A DNA stretch of 64,000 bases from Shewanella acanthi. GTDB lineage: Bacteria > Pseudomonadota > Gammaproteobacteria > Enterobacterales > Shewanellaceae. Positions 1-12,689 of the stretch are shown piece by piece. How positions within the stretch are numbered: the stretch's first letter is position 1; each line of letters opens with the position of its first letter. Under the pieces are notes generated by a model. It was not told the origin of the DNA. It worked only from the letters and a program-made list of their open reading frames with translations, and made no database searches. The translations under genes were made by a program, and so were the position numbers. The stretch covers positions 1,054,001 through 1,118,000 of the forward strand of contig NZ_CP080413.1 of the NCBI RefSeq assembly GCF_019457475.1, read 5' to 3'.

Positions 1-251
1 TTAACGAGCGGAGATTTGCTTAATTGCGCTGCAGCAAGTAGCCGTTTTGTAGCTTCTCTATTATTGGCGACCAGTCCCACTTCACTGGCAATCGCCAAGG
101 GCTCGATAATATTACTTCCTTGTTCAATCAAGGTATCTTCGAGTTCATAGAAGCGATTTATGGTAAAGTAGCTACCAAGTAGAATACCGACTAAGATCGT
201 CGGCGCGAGCGCCAGTACTAGAACCCAGGAACGTAAGCTGTATTTGGTCAT
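1..251 (-). CDS. barA: BarA-type hybrid sensor histidine kinase, N-terminal fragment
   Basis: Only the first ~83 codons are present; the gene runs off the left edge. The product begins MTKYSLRSWVLVLALAPT, closely matching the E. coli BarA amino terminus. It has one membrane segment at about residues 8-30, then the start of the periplasmic sensor region, which includes an IIEPLAIASEVGL stretch. BarA is an inner-membrane tripartite kinase that signals to the response regulator UvrY and so to the Csr regulatory RNAs; csrA itself lies at 23580 in this window. An in-frame ATG six codons upstream (269) is possible, but the ATG at 251 fits E. coli BarA. The gene is divergent from rlmD, the same arrangement as in other gammaproteobacteria. 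Confidence 0.85.
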   Translation of the reverse strand, partial: MTKYSLRSWVLVLALAPTILVGILLGSYFTINRFYELEDTLIEQGSNIIEPLAIASEVGLVANNREATKRLLAAAQLSKSPLV

Positions 252-370
252 GTTGTTGACTGGGTTCATAAAGCTATGCGGTTTCCTAAGATCTAGGGAC
301 GTAGTTAATGATATAAGACTGCCAGAAACAAGGCGGTCTTTACCAGTTTTTTATTGAGTTAGAGGCCGAA

Positions 371-1738
371 ATGGCACAATTTTTTAAAGCAAAACCAAAC
401 AGTTCCAAACAGTTGTCCGCCAAGCAGTCATTCAATGTGACGCAACTTGATCATTTAGGGGCAGGTATAGCACAACATGAGGGTAAAGTCGTGTTTATCC
501 CAGGTGCCCTGCCTAATGAAACCGTGCAGGCCCAATTGGTTGAACAGAAAAAGAATTATGCTCGCGCTAAATTAATTAAAGTCGAAACAAAAAGTGCAGA
601 AAGGGTCGAGCCCCTTTGCCCCCATTATCACTCCTGCGGTGGTTGTGACTTACAGCATATGTCGCTAGATGGGCAGCGTGAGCACAAATCCGCAGCGCTT
701 GTTGATATCATGGCTAAATTTGCCGGTGCCGAAGGTAACTTGGCTCCAGCACTAGCCAGTGAGGGGTGGCATTATCGTCGCCGAGCAAGATTAGCGACGC
801 TTTTCGATAAAAACACTAAGCAGTTAAGCCTTGGTTTTCGTGCATCAGCAAGCAGTAAAGTCGTGCCAATTAGCCAATGTTTGGTGCTTGCCAAACCGCT
901 ATCGGATTTAATCACGCCTTTTGCCAAATTGCTCAATCAATTAGCGGCTAAATCAAGCCTTGGTCACTTAGAACTTATTGATGCCGATAATGGCCATTTT
1001 GCGGTGCTTCGTATTACTAAGCCATTAAACGGTAAAGATATTGCTAAGCTTGGCCAATTTGCCGAGCAGCATGATATTCGTATCTGTTTACAGGATAACG
1101 AAGGTGTCTTCCACGGCGTGCGTGGTGAGACTAACGATACCTTAGTGATGCCTGAATATCAGTTGCTAGATACGGATGGGGCTCAACCTGAGCAAGCCGT
1201 GACACTTCAATTCACACCAGGAAACTTCGTGCAAGTGAATGCCGAGATTAACAAGGCGATGGTTGAGCAGGCGATGGCGTGGTTAAATCCTATCAAGGGC
1301 GAGCGTATCCTCGATCTGTTCTGTGGTATGGGTAATTTCAGTCTGCCATTAGCCCAAATGGGCGCCGATGTGATTGGGGTTGAGGGCGTAGCAGACATGG
1401 TGAGTCAAGCCCGGGTTAATGCGAAAGCTAATGGTTTAAACACGTTAACCTTCTTTCACGCCGACTTAAGTTCCGATTTATCCGCTGAGCCTTGGCTGGG
1501 TAAGATTGATAAATTATTGCTCGACCCTGCCCGTGCTGGTGCATTTGAGAGTTTACAGTGGCTGAAAAAAATGAAACCGCGTAGCGTAGTTTACGTGTCC
1601 TGTAATCCTGCCAGTCTTGCCCGTGACAGTGCTGTGTTGTTGGATCGGGGTTACAAGTTACAAAAGCTAGGTTTAATTGATATGTTCCCGCAGACCCATC
1701 ACATTGAAGCGATGGCATTATTTGAACTGAGCAAATAA
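371..1738 (+). CDS. rlmD: 23S rRNA (uracil-1939-C5)-methyltransferase RlmD
   Basis: 455 residues, full length for RlmD (RumA). An N-terminal TRAM RNA-binding domain (about residues 15-72) is followed by the cysteine set C83, C89, C92 and C170, which in this family binds a [4Fe-4S] cluster. The SAM-binding motif [14 protein letters not shown] and the C-terminal [10 protein letters not shown] motif are present; Cys411 is the expected nucleophile that attacks uracil C6. The enzyme acts in the cytoplasm during large-subunit assembly, methylating U1939 of 23S rRNA. It lies between divergent barA and relA, the classical barA-rumA-relA neighbourhood. No residue appears to be missing. Confidence 0.95.
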   Translation: MAQFFKAKPNSSKQLSAKQSFNVTQLDHLGAGIAQHEGKVVFIPGALPNETVQAQLVEQKKNYARAKLIKVETKSAERVEPLCPHYHSCGGCDLQHMSLDGQREHKSAALVDIMAKFAGAEGNLAPALASEGWHYRRRARLATLFDKNTKQLSLGFRASASSKVVPISQCLVLAKPLSDLITPFAKLLNQLAAKSSLGHLELIDADNGHFAVLRITKPLNGKDIAKLGQFAEQHDIRICLQDNEGVFHGVRGETNDTLVMPEYQLLDTDGAQPEQAVTLQFTPGNFVQVNAEINKAMVEQAMAWLNPIKGERILDLFCGMGNFSLPLAQMGADVIGVEGVADMVSQARVNAKANGLNTLTFFHADLSSDLSAEPWLGKIDKLLLDPARAGAFESLQWLKKMKPRSVVYVSCNPASLARDSAVLLDRGYKLQKLGLIDMFPQTHHIEAMALFELSK

Positions 1739-1948
1739 CGGCGTAATTGCGTAGCTTTCATAGGTACTGTGGTCTAAGTCATGACTTAAGGCATGGCGTA
1801 CTGAGGTGGAAAGTAAGCAAAGCGTTTGAATAACGTAAAAATTACCATTATTGAGCGTAATGGGTTTGACAAGCTCGTATCAATGCTGATGATTGGATAA
1901 TCGATGTGGTGCCACTCTTTTTGAGCACATAAAAGGAAATTTATTAAG

Positions 1949-4156
1949 ATGGTCTCTGTTCGCGAAGCGCACTTTAATGATCCCGATTTTCATATTGAAG
2001 ATTGGGTGGCTCGCTATGTTAGTCAGGCCGAAGATGCACAAACCTTACTTGCGTTGATTGCAGAGGTTGATGCGTTGCCGGCAAAGAGCCCCGCTGCGAA
2101 AAGAGAACTCCTAGAACGCGCCCGCGAGATGATTGAAATTCTTGCGCCCTTAAATATGGACCTTGAAACGCTTCAGGCTGCTATCTTGTTTGTGGTGTTT
2201 GAAGAAGGCCTGTTAACTGAAGAAGTCATCCAAGAGAAATTCGGTGAGCCACTTGCCCGTTTGGTTGCAAGCGTTGTCACCATGGATGCGATCGGTGCCT
2301 TAAAAATCAATCCCAATAGCCGCTCCACCGAGCCGCAAATCGATAATATCCGCCGAATGCTGCTGGCGATGGTTGAAGATGTGCGCGCTGTGGTAATTAA
2401 ACTTGCCGAAAGGGTGTGTTTGCTACGGGCGGTGAAAAATGCCGATGAAGAAACGCGGGTACTGCTTGCGCGCGAAATCGCTGATATATATGCGCCGCTG
2501 GCCAACCGTTTAGGTATCGGGCAATTAAAGTGGGAATTAGAGGATATTTCCTTCCGCTATTTACACCCAGATATCTATAAGGACATTGCGAAACAATTAG
2601 ATGGCAAGCGCTTAGATCGCGAAGTCTTTATTGAAAAGTTCGTTAATCAGTTACAGCAACGCCTCGATGAAGATCATATTCGTGCCAAAGTATATGGCCG
2701 CCCTAAACACATCTACAGCATTTGGCGTAAGATGAAGGGTAAACACCTCAAATTCGATGAGCTGTTTGATGTGCGAGCAGTACGGATTGTGACCGAGCGT
2801 CTGCAGGATTGCTACGGTGCGCTGGGTGTGGTGCACACCCTTTGGCACCATATTCCCCGTGAGTTTGACGACTATGTCGCTAACCCTAAACCTAATGGTT
2901 ATCAGTCCATTCATACCGTTGTAGTGGGGCCAGAGGGCAAAACCGTCGAAATCCAAATTCGTACCCAAGATATGCATGAGGATGCAGAGCTTGGGGTTGC
3001 TGCCCACTGGAAATACAAGGAAGGTAATCATTCTGGTAAACAGAGCGGTTACGAAGAAAAAATCAATTGGCTGCGTAAAATTCTGCAGTGGCAGGAAGAT
3101 GTGGTCGAAAGCGGTAACTTGGTCGAAGAGGTTAGAAGCCAAGTCTTTGAAGACCGTGTTTATGTATTTACCCCAAGCGGTGAGGTGGTCGACCTGCCAC
3201 TAGGCTCAACCGTGCTTGACTTTGCCTATTACATCCATTCCCAAGTGGGGCATAAATGTATTGGCGCTAAGGTCGATGGTCGTATCGTACCCTTTACCTA
3301 TCAGGTAGAAACGGGGGAGCGCATCGAGATTATCACCTCGAAACACCCGAATCCTAAACGCGACTGGTTAAACCCTAACCTAGGTTATATCCGCACCTCC
3401 CGGGCGCGCTCTAAAATCCAACATTGGTTTAAACAGCAGGACCGTGATAAAAATATTATTGCTGGTAAGGAGATGCTGGAGACCGAGCTTGCTCGGGTGA
3501 GCCTTAAAATTAAAGATGCCGCCATTGCCGTTGAACGTTTTAATATGGCGAGTATGGATGACCTTTTAGCCGCGATTGGTGGCGGTGATGTGCGTTTGCA
3601 TCAGGTAGTTAATCATATTCAAAGTAAACTTCGCCTCGATGAAGCGAGCGAAGAAGATGCGGTCGAAGAATTAGTTAAAAAGAGCCATGCTAAATCTGGC
3701 ACTATCAGTCGTGGTCAGGTTGAGGTTAATGGCGTCGGTAACTTATTGAGTCATATTGCCCGTTGCTGCCAGCCTGTACCTGGGGATGAGATTTTAGGCT
3801 TTATCACAAAGGGGCGGGGGATTTCGGTGCACCGCTCCGACTGTGAGCAGGTCAAAGAGCTGATGCGGGTTCACCCTGAGCGTGGTGTTGACGTGGTTTG
3901 GGGCGAAAACTACTCCGGCGGTTATCGTATGCGCCTGCGAGTATTAGCCCATGATCGCAGTGGTCTTTTGCGGGACTTAACCTCCGTTTTGGCCGCAGAG
4001 AAATCTAACGTGTTAGCCATGAGCTCATCTTCGGATATCAAGAATCAGACCGCGGCAATCGAGCTTGAACTTGAGCTGTATAACTTAGATGGTTTATCGC
4101 GTGTGCTATCTAAGTTGTCGCAGGTTGATAGCGTTATAGAGGCGCGCAGGCTCTAG
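1949..4156 (+). CDS. relA: (p)ppGpp synthetase RelA
   Basis: 735 residues, the normal length for RelA. Domains in order are a degenerate HD region (about 40-190), the synthetase domain (about 240-390), TGS (about 405-465), a helical and Zn-finger region, and a C-terminal ACT domain (about 660-735). The synthetase carries E305-F-D-D308, the acidic motif of monofunctional RelA enzymes, in EFDDYVANPKPNGYQS. The N-terminal region lacks the HD pair needed for ppGpp hydrolysis, so this is the ribosome-associated synthetase rather than SpoT. It senses uncharged tRNA on stalled ribosomes. A GC-rich hairpin terminator follows at 4218. Confidence 0.96.
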   Translation: MVSVREAHFNDPDFHIEDWVARYVSQAEDAQTLLALIAEVDALPAKSPAAKRELLERAREMIEILAPLNMDLETLQAAILFVVFEEGLLTEEVIQEKFGEPLARLVASVVTMDAIGALKINPNSRSTEPQIDNIRRMLLAMVEDVRAVVIKLAERVCLLRAVKNADEETRVLLAREIADIYAPLANRLGIGQLKWELEDISFRYLHPDIYKDIAKQLDGKRLDREVFIEKFVNQLQQRLDEDHIRAKVYGRPKHIYSIWRKMKGKHLKFDELFDVRAVRIVTERLQDCYGALGVVHTLWHHIPREFDDYVANPKPNGYQSIHTVVVGPEGKTVEIQIRTQDMHEDAELGVAAHWKYKEGNHSGKQSGYEEKINWLRKILQWQEDVVESGNLVEEVRSQVFEDRVYVFTPSGEVVDLPLGSTVLDFAYYIHSQVGHKCIGAKVDGRIVPFTYQVETGERIEIITSKHPNPKRDWLNPNLGYIRTSRARSKIQHWFKQQDRDKNIIAGKEMLETELARVSLKIKDAAIAVERFNMASMDDLLAAIGGGDVRLHQVVNHIQSKLRLDEASEEDAVEELVKKSHAKSGTISRGQVEVNGVGNLLSHIARCCQPVPGDEILGFITKGRGISVHRSDCEQVKELMRVHPERGVDVVWGENYSGGYRMRLRVLAHDRSGLLRDLTSVLAAEKSNVLAMSSSSDIKNQTAAIELELELYNLDGLSRVLSKLSQVDSVIEARRL

Positions 4157-4217
4157 CTTTGGGCGTTAAATTAAGCTTTTGGCCTGGTAAATTTGAATTG
4201 AAATAAAGTAAATAATA

Positions 4218-4252
4218 AAAGGCGGTGGGCGAGTTTCGCCGCCGCCTTTTTC
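4218..4252 (+). terminator. Rho-independent terminator of relA
   Basis: Outer arms AAAGGCGG (4218-4225) and CCGCCTTT (4242-4249), with an inner GGCGA/TCGCC pairing, make a long GC-rich hairpin followed by TTTTTCT. It lies 61 bases after the relA stop. The longest mazG open frame would start inside this hairpin, which argues for the later ATG. Confidence 0.85.
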
Positions 4253-4284
4253 TATTCATTCTTTTTGCAGAGAAGGATATAGCA

Positions 4285-5181
4285 ATGACTTCACCCAAAA
4301 AACCTTCAGAGCCATTAGCTTTAAGGGCTTTTGAGTCTGAAGTAACAACTTCAATTGATATGGCGCCGCTGCTTAAGATCATGGAGAAGCTGCGCGATCC
4401 TAAAACGGGTTGTCCCTGGGATAAGGCGCAAACCTATCAAACCATAGTGCCTTTTACCCTCGAAGAGGCCTATGAGGTGGCCGATACCATTGAGCGATTG
4501 GCCATTGATGAACTACCAGACGAACTCGGGGATTTGCTGTTTCAAATCGTATTTTATTGTCAGATTGGGAAAGAGCAGGGCAAATTCGATTTTGGCACTG
4601 TGATAGATAAAATTACCGACAAGCTGACCCGCCGCCATCCCCATGTATTTGGTGAGTTATCCCTTGAGGGGGCTTCAGCGAGTCAGCAAGTCAAGGCCAA
4701 TTGGGAAGCGATAAAAGCGGCCGAGCGTGAACAGAAGGCCTTAGCTGATAATTCGGAATATCAATCAGCATCGCAGGTGTCTGTTTTAGATAATATTCCT
4801 CGTTCGCTTCCTGCGCTTTCACGCTCTATCAAAATTCAGCAGCGCGTTGCCCGTGTGGGATTTGATTGGCCAGAGCTTGAACCTGTCGTTGCCAAGATTC
4901 AAGAAGAGATTGAAGAAGTGCTGCATGAGGTGAATCAGCCCCAGGTCGACCAAGCGAAAGTACAGGCCGAAATGGGGGACCTATTGTTTGCTGTGGTGAA
5001 TCTTGCACGTCATTTAAAACTGGAGCCCGAGCAAGCATTACGCCAAGCTAACCTAAAATTTGAGCGCCGTTTTAAGGGCGTGGAGACGCTTGCCTTTGAA
5101 AATGGTAAGGCGCTCGATGAGTATTCCCTTGAGGAATTAGACGGTTTTTGGGAACGCGTAAAGCTTATTGAGCCAAGATAA
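4285..5181 (+). CDS. mazG: Nucleoside triphosphate pyrophosphohydrolase MazG
   Basis: 298 residues from the chosen ATG. Two MazG-like helical domains are visible. The N-terminal one has GCPWDKAQT and the EEAYEV...DELGDLLFQ metal-binding motif; the C-terminal one has QEEIEEVLHEV...EMGDLLFAVV. The family hydrolyses NTPs to NMP and pyrophosphate; in E. coli MazG also lowers ppGpp, which suits its place after relA. An in-frame upstream start at 4225 lies inside the relA terminator, while the ATG at 4285 follows an AGAAGGA ribosome binding site. It is about 30 residues longer than E. coli MazG, mostly in an N-terminal extension and the linker between the domains. Confidence 0.93.
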   Translation: MTSPKKPSEPLALRAFESEVTTSIDMAPLLKIMEKLRDPKTGCPWDKAQTYQTIVPFTLEEAYEVADTIERLAIDELPDELGDLLFQIVFYCQIGKEQGKFDFGTVIDKITDKLTRRHPHVFGELSLEGASASQQVKANWEAIKAAEREQKALADNSEYQSASQVSVLDNIPRSLPALSRSIKIQQRVARVGFDWPELEPVVAKIQEEIEEVLHEVNQPQVDQAKVQAEMGDLLFAVVNLARHLKLEPEQALRQANLKFERRFKGVETLAFENGKALDEYSLEELDGFWERVKLIEPR

Positions 5182-5249
5182 AGGGCAAAATATCGGGATT
5201 GGTGTTTGTCGAATGGCGCCAGCTTTGGTATACTACTGCCCCGTCCTAG

Positions 5250-6938
<1,689 letters not shown>

Positions 6939-6944
6939 TATTTG

Positions 6945-6977
6945 AGGCCGGCCCCAAGACATTGGAGCCGGCCTTTT
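6945..6977 (+). terminator. Rho-independent terminator of pyrG
   Basis: Arms AGGCCGGC (6945-6952) and GCCGGCCT (6967-6974) form a strong stem, followed by a short T run. It begins six bases after the pyrG stop. Confidence 0.85.
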
Positions 6978-7136
6978 GTTACACTCGCGCCTCTCAATTA
7001 ACACTAAGAACTCATACCCATGGGAATAAACGCCGGACGTTTAGTGGGAATAGGTAAATGGAATTAAACATTTTAGTCGTGCTCTACATTCGTTCATTCC
7101 GATAGGTATTGGTTTTTCTTTTCTTTTTAAACTTAA

Positions 7137-8444
<1,308 letters not shown>

Positions 8445-8460
8445 TTTAGCCTTTCGATGT

Positions 8461-8489
8461 AAAAAGGCCACCACTCGGTGGCCTTTTTT
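8461..8489 (+). terminator. Rho-independent terminator of eno
   Basis: Arms AAGGCCACC and GGTGGCCTT around an ACTC loop, followed by a T run. It lies between eno and ftsB. Confidence 0.88.
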
Positions 8490-8542
8490 GTTGTACTATC
8501 TGCGCTATATATTGTTAATCCCATTACTGACTTGATTCCGCC

Positions 8543-8842
8543 ATGAAATTTTTTGTACTTGCATTGGTTGTGTTACTCGGTTTACTGCAATACCGCCTAT
8601 GGACGGGTGATAACAGCCTGCCCGAATACTTTGTGCTACAAAAACAGATTGCCGCCCAGCAGGAGGGGAACGCCAAGCTTGATGAACGCAATCAAGTACT
8701 CAAAGAAGAGATTATTGACCTCAAGAGCGGTACTGAAGCGATTGAGGAGCGGGCTCGTAACGAGCTTGGCATGGTCAAAGAGGGCGAGACCTTCTACCGT
8801 GTGGTCGGTGGTGAGCGTTCCGCTCCGAGTCAGGCACAGTAA
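8543..8842 (+). CDS. ftsB: Cell division protein FtsB
   Basis: 99 residues. One N-terminal membrane segment (about residues 3-20) is followed by a coiled coil (about 28-65) and a short periplasmic tail, the layout of FtsB. In this family it forms a complex with FtsL and FtsQ at the division septum and helps activate septal peptidoglycan synthesis. It is followed nine bases later by ispD, the conserved ftsB-ispD-ispF order, so the three are probably cotranscribed. Confidence 0.93.
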   Translation: MKFFVLALVVLLGLLQYRLWTGDNSLPEYFVLQKQIAAQQEGNAKLDERNQVLKEEIIDLKSGTEAIEERARNELGMVKEGETFYRVVGGERSAPSQAQ

Positions 8843-8851
8843 AGGGCAACT

Positions 8852-9604
8852 ATGGATAGTATTTTAGCGGTTGCGCCGCAATCGAATGCCGAGTCGAGTC
8901 ATCAATCAGAATCAGTTCTTGCTTCTGTCGTTGCTATTGTTCCCGCTGCGGGCATCGGCAGTCGTATGGGGGCTAGCAAGCCTAAACAGTATTTGGAGCT
9001 CTTGGGTCAAAGTATTCTGGCCCACACCTTAGACAAATTATTATCACACCAGCAGATTTCCCTGGTGATTGTGGCTTTGCATCCTGAGGATGACATTTTC
9101 GCCTCTTTACCTCAGGCTAGTCATCCAAAATTAACCACAGTGATTGGTGGTGGGGAGCGTGCCGATTCGGTATTAGCGGCACTCGCTAAGGCGCCTGTGG
9201 ATTCCTGGGCCTTGGTTCACGATGCGGCAAGACCCTGCTTGGCCGTAACTGATATCGACAAGCTGCTCACATCGAGATCGCAGTTTCCCCAAGGCGCTAT
9301 TTTGGCTATGCCAGTGAGGGACACCATGAAGCGCTCGAACGGTGCAGGGGAAATTCAAACAACAGTGTGCCGTGACAATCTTTGGCATGCGTTAACACCG
9401 CAGTTATTTCCGACTGCGGTGCTTAAATTACACCTAGAGGGAGCGTTAGCTGCCGGTGCAGTTGTCACCGACGAGGCTTCGGCGATGGAATGGGCGGGGA
9501 TTTCACCCGGATTAGTGGCAGGCCGTGCCGACAATATCAAGGTTACTCATCCCGATGATCTTGAATTGGCTGAACTCTTTTTAATGCGCGCCCAAACCAA
9601 ATAA
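8852..9604 (+). CDS. ispD: 2-C-methyl-D-erythritol 4-phosphate cytidylyltransferase
   Basis: 250 residues. The nucleotide-binding motif PAAGIGSRMG...KPKQY and the conserved VHDAARPC segment identify IspD, which couples CTP to methylerythritol phosphate in the non-mevalonate isoprenoid pathway. It carries about 12 extra N-terminal residues, rich in Ser and Glu, compared with E. coli IspD. A later in-frame start is possible but no better ribosome binding site is visible. ispF, the next-but-one enzyme of the same pathway, follows after 42 bases. Confidence 0.94.
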   Translation: MDSILAVAPQSNAESSHQSESVLASVVAIVPAAGIGSRMGASKPKQYLELLGQSILAHTLDKLLSHQQISLVIVALHPEDDIFASLPQASHPKLTTVIGGGERADSVLAALAKAPVDSWALVHDAARPCLAVTDIDKLLTSRSQFPQGAILAMPVRDTMKRSNGAGEIQTTVCRDNLWHALTPQLFPTAVLKLHLEGALAAGAVVTDEASAMEWAGISPGLVAGRADNIKVTHPDDLELAELFLMRAQTK

Positions 9605-9646
9605 TGGTTATGTCCGTAGCGCAATGTAACAGTTAGGAAATACAAG

Positions 9647-10129
9647 ATGAAAATCCGAATTGGTCATGGTTTTGATGTCCATAAATTTGGTGAAAACCGC
9701 CCACTCATTCTGTGCGGTGTAGAAGTCCCCTATGAGACAGGTCTAGTGGCGCATTCAGACGGCGATGTGGTACTGCATGCCATTTCCGATGCGATTTTAG
9801 GGGCACTTGCCCTAGGCGATATCGGTAAGCATTTCCCAGATACCGATGTTGCCTATAAAGGCGCTGACAGCCGAGTCTTACTGCGTCACTGCTATGCACT
9901 TGCCAGAGCAAAAGGCTATGAGCTAGGCAATCTTGATGTGACCATTATTGCCCAAGCACCAAAAATGGCACCGCATATTGAGGCGATGCGTCACGTGTTG
10001 GCGGCGGATCTCACTTCGGATATCGACGATATTAACGTCAAAGCCACCACCACTGAAAAGCTAGGCTTTACTGGCCGTAAGGAAGGTATTGCAGTTGAAG
10101 CGGTAGTATTACTTAACCGTCCTGCTTAA
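9647..10129 (+). CDS. ispF: 2-C-methyl-D-erythritol 2,4-cyclodiphosphate synthase
   Basis: 160 residues, the normal size. Metal ligands Asp10 and His12 are visible in HGFDVHKF, with the substrate motif [15 protein letters not shown] and a C-terminal [11 protein letters not shown] motif. The enzyme closes the cyclodiphosphate ring in the methylerythritol phosphate pathway and works as a homotrimer. A TTAGGAAA-like ribosome binding site precedes the ATG. It is downstream of ispD and upstream of truD in the same direction. Confidence 0.96.
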   Translation: MKIRIGHGFDVHKFGENRPLILCGVEVPYETGLVAHSDGDVVLHAISDAILGALALGDIGKHFPDTDVAYKGADSRVLLRHCYALARAKGYELGNLDVTIIAQAPKMAPHIEAMRHVLAADLTSDIDDINVKATTTEKLGFTGRKEGIAVEAVVLLNRPA

Positions 10130-10164
10130 GCCCCAAGTGTTTAACCAAAGAGATTCATTATTCC

Positions 10165-11253
10165 ATGAGCGAATTACATTACCTATATGGCAAACCTGCG
10201 GGCACTGCGGACTTAAGAACCTTCAATAGCGATTTTATCGTGAAGGAAATTTTGCCCTTTAGCCCAACTGGCGAAGGTGAGCACCATTTAGTGCATATCC
10301 GTAAAGATGGACTTAACACAGTTCAAGTGGCGGAGATGCTGGCAAAATTTGCCAAGGTGCATCCTAAGGAAGTGACCTTTGCGGGGCAAAAGGATAAAAA
10401 TGCCGTTACTGAGCAGTGGTTTGGTATTCGCATTCCGGGTAAAGAAACCCCTGCATGGGCGGAGTTGAACAGCGAGCGCTTAACCATACTCTCCAGTAGC
10501 CGCCACAGCAAAAAGCTACGTACGGGGGCACTCCTTGGTAACCGTTTTATTCTGACGCTACGAAATGTCAGCGATATGGACGATATCATCAATCGAATCG
10601 AAAAAGTCAGCCAAGTGGGAGTGCCGAATTATTTTGGTGAACAGCGTTTTGGCCATGATGGTAAAAACCTGGTAATGGGACGCCAAATGCTGGCGGGTAA
10701 GAAGGTAAAAGATCGCAATAAGCGCAGCATGTACCTGTCTGCCGTTCGCTCTAATCTGTTCAACACAGTCGTGTCCTACCGTTTGGCGAATCATGGCACT
10801 AAGCCGCTAGCGGGTGATTGCGTGATGCTTGCTGGCAGTAAGAGCTTTTTTGTGACACCAGAGTGGGATTTGGTGGTATTAAAGCGTTTGATTGAAAAAG
10901 ACATCCAATTATCAGCGCCGCTCTGGGGGCGTGGTAAAGCCTTACCAGAAGGTGAGGCGGCAGAAGTCGAAACCAAGGCGATGGCCGAGCTTACCGAAGA
11001 CTGCTACGGCCTAGAGCATGCGGGGCTTGATCAGGAACGTCGTCCATTACTCCTCGAACCTCAAGGGCTTAAGTACGAAAAAACTGAAGATGGTTTAGTA
11101 CTCGATTTTATTCTCCCTGCGGGCAGCTTTGCGACATCTTTGCTGCGTGAATTAGTGAACTATCAGGATGTGACTGAGCTTAGATGGCTTGAAAAGCAAA
11201 ATGCCCAGGAAACACAGAATATCCAGGAGCCTCAGGATGAGGCTCAGTCATGA
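10165..11253 (+). CDS. truD: tRNA pseudouridine-13 synthase TruD
   Basis: 362 residues. The catalytic aspartate is Asp77 in [10 protein letters not shown], and the family motif [11 protein letters not shown] is present; a TRUD insertion domain follows. The enzyme isomerises U13 of tRNA-Glu. The last ~15 residues ([18 protein letters not shown]) are a low-complexity Gln/Glu tail not expected in the fold. The stop overlaps the surE start by four bases (ATGA), implying coupled translation. Confidence 0.95.
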   Translation: MSELHYLYGKPAGTADLRTFNSDFIVKEILPFSPTGEGEHHLVHIRKDGLNTVQVAEMLAKFAKVHPKEVTFAGQKDKNAVTEQWFGIRIPGKETPAWAELNSERLTILSSSRHSKKLRTGALLGNRFILTLRNVSDMDDIINRIEKVSQVGVPNYFGEQRFGHDGKNLVMGRQMLAGKKVKDRNKRSMYLSAVRSNLFNTVVSYRLANHGTKPLAGDCVMLAGSKSFFVTPEWDLVVLKRLIEKDIQLSAPLWGRGKALPEGEAAEVETKAMAELTEDCYGLEHAGLDQERRPLLLEPQGLKYEKTEDGLVLDFILPAGSFATSLLRELVNYQDVTELRWLEKQNAQETQNIQEPQDEAQS

Positions 11254-11999
11254 TCCGCATTCTTGTCAGTAACGATGATGGTGTTACCGCACCTGGCATA
11301 AAGGCGCTAACCGAAGCTTTAAGCGAAATTGCCAGTGTGGTTACCGTTGCCCCGGATCGAAATTGTTCTGGGGCCAGTAATTCTTTAACCTTGACTAACC
11401 CATTAAGAATTAATAGGTTAGAAAATGGCTATATTGCAGTGAATGGCACACCTACCGATTGTGTTCATTTAGCGGTTCGCGAATTGTGTGATGGTGAGCC
11501 GGATATGGTGGTGTCGGGGATTAATGCTGGGGCGAATATGGGGGACGATACCTTGTATTCGGGCACGGTTGCGGCCGCAATGGAAGGACGCTTTTTGGGT
11601 TTTCCTGCGGTGGCGATTTCGCTTAATGGCAAGGAGCTTAAGCACTACGACAGCGCTGCTGTATACGCACGCCGAATCGTACAAGGTTTACTTGCCCATC
11701 CGATTGCTAGCGATCAGATCCTCAATATTAATGTGCCCGATTTGCCACTTGAGCAAATTAAAGGGATTAAAGTGACGCGCCTCGGTGCCCGCCATAAGGC
11801 CGAAGGCATTGTACGAACGCAAGATCCGGCTGGCCGTGAGATATTTTGGTTAGGCCCACCGGGGGCGGAGCAGGATGCGTCAGAAGGTACTGACTTTTAT
11901 GCGGTGGCCAATAGTTATGTGTCGATAACACCGTTAACAGTTGATTTAACGGCTTATAAACAGCTATCGGATTTGCAAAATTGGGTAGATAAAATATGA
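11250..11999 (+). CDS. surE: 5'/3'-nucleotidase SurE
   Basis: 249 residues. The metal-binding motif [13 protein letters not shown] at the amino terminus and [18 protein letters not shown] identify SurE, a metal-dependent phosphatase of nucleoside monophosphates linked to stationary-phase survival. It overlaps truD upstream and pcm downstream by four bases each, so the three genes form one translationally coupled unit leading to nlpD-rpoS, the usual stationary-phase neighbourhood. Confidence 0.96.
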   Translation: MIRILVSNDDGVTAPGIKALTEALSEIASVVTVAPDRNCSGASNSLTLTNPLRINRLENGYIAVNGTPTDCVHLAVRELCDGEPDMVVSGINAGANMGDDTLYSGTVAAAMEGRFLGFPAVAISLNGKELKHYDSAAVYARRIVQGLLAHPIASDQILNINVPDLPLEQIKGIKVTRLGARHKAEGIVRTQDPAGREIFWLGPPGAEQDASEGTDFYAVANSYVSITPLTVDLTAYKQLSDLQNWVDKI

Positions 12000-12631
12000 C
12001 TCGAGTTGCTTTAACATCGGCGGTTAATTTAGCTAAAAAGCTTTATGATGCGGGGATCCGCAATCAAGCCGTTCTTAAGGCCATCTCAGTTACCCCCCGT
12101 GAAATGTTTTTAGATAATGCCTTAGCCCACAAGGCGTATGAGAATACTGCGCTACCAATAGGGCAGGGGCAAACTATTTCCCAACCCTATATTGTTGCTC
12201 GTATGACGGAATTGTTACTCCAGCATCAACCTAAAAGGGTGCTTGAGGTGGGGACTGGGTCGGGTTATCAGGCGGCGATTTTGGCGCAATTAGTGCCAGA
12301 ATTATGCACAGTAGAGCGCATTAAAGCACTGCAAATACAGGCTCGCCAGCGGCTAAAACGTTTGGATTTACATAATGTGTCATTCAAATATGGTGATGGT
12401 TGGCAGGGGTGGCCAAATCGGGGGCCATTTGATGCCATCATGGTGACGGCGGCTGCGGCTAAGGTGCCTGAGGCGTTGTTATCCCAATTAGACTTTGGTG
12501 GGGTATTGATTATTCCGGTGGGTGAAGAAACGCAGCAATTGATACGTATCACTCGCCACGCAGACAGATTCGGCTCTGAAATGATTGAGACCGTAAAGTT
12601 TGTCCCACTCGTTAATGGTGAATTGGCCTAG
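11996..12631 (+). CDS. pcm: Protein-L-isoaspartate O-methyltransferase
   Basis: 211 residues. [16 protein letters not shown] and the SAM-binding motif [13 protein letters not shown] are diagnostic. The enzyme methylates isoaspartyl residues so that damaged proteins can be repaired. The ATG overlaps the surE stop. It is 58 bases upstream of nlpD; together with surE it is part of the conserved surE-pcm-nlpD-rpoS arrangement. Confidence 0.96.
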   Translation: MTRVALTSAVNLAKKLYDAGIRNQAVLKAISVTPREMFLDNALAHKAYENTALPIGQGQTISQPYIVARMTELLLQHQPKRVLEVGTGSGYQAAILAQLVPELCTVERIKALQIQARQRLKRLDLHNVSFKYGDGWQGWPNRGPFDAIMVTAAAAKVPEALLSQLDFGGVLIIPVGEETQQLIRITRHADRFGSEMIETVKFVPLVNGELA

Positions 12632-12689
12632 TAGGGGTTCTTTTCGTATTTGGTAAGCCTGAGTTACCCAATAAAAGGAGTTTGTTGTT

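Noticed and set aside
4225..4284. Longer mazG start
   Set aside because: It would begin inside the relA terminator hairpin, and the later ATG has a good ribosome binding site.
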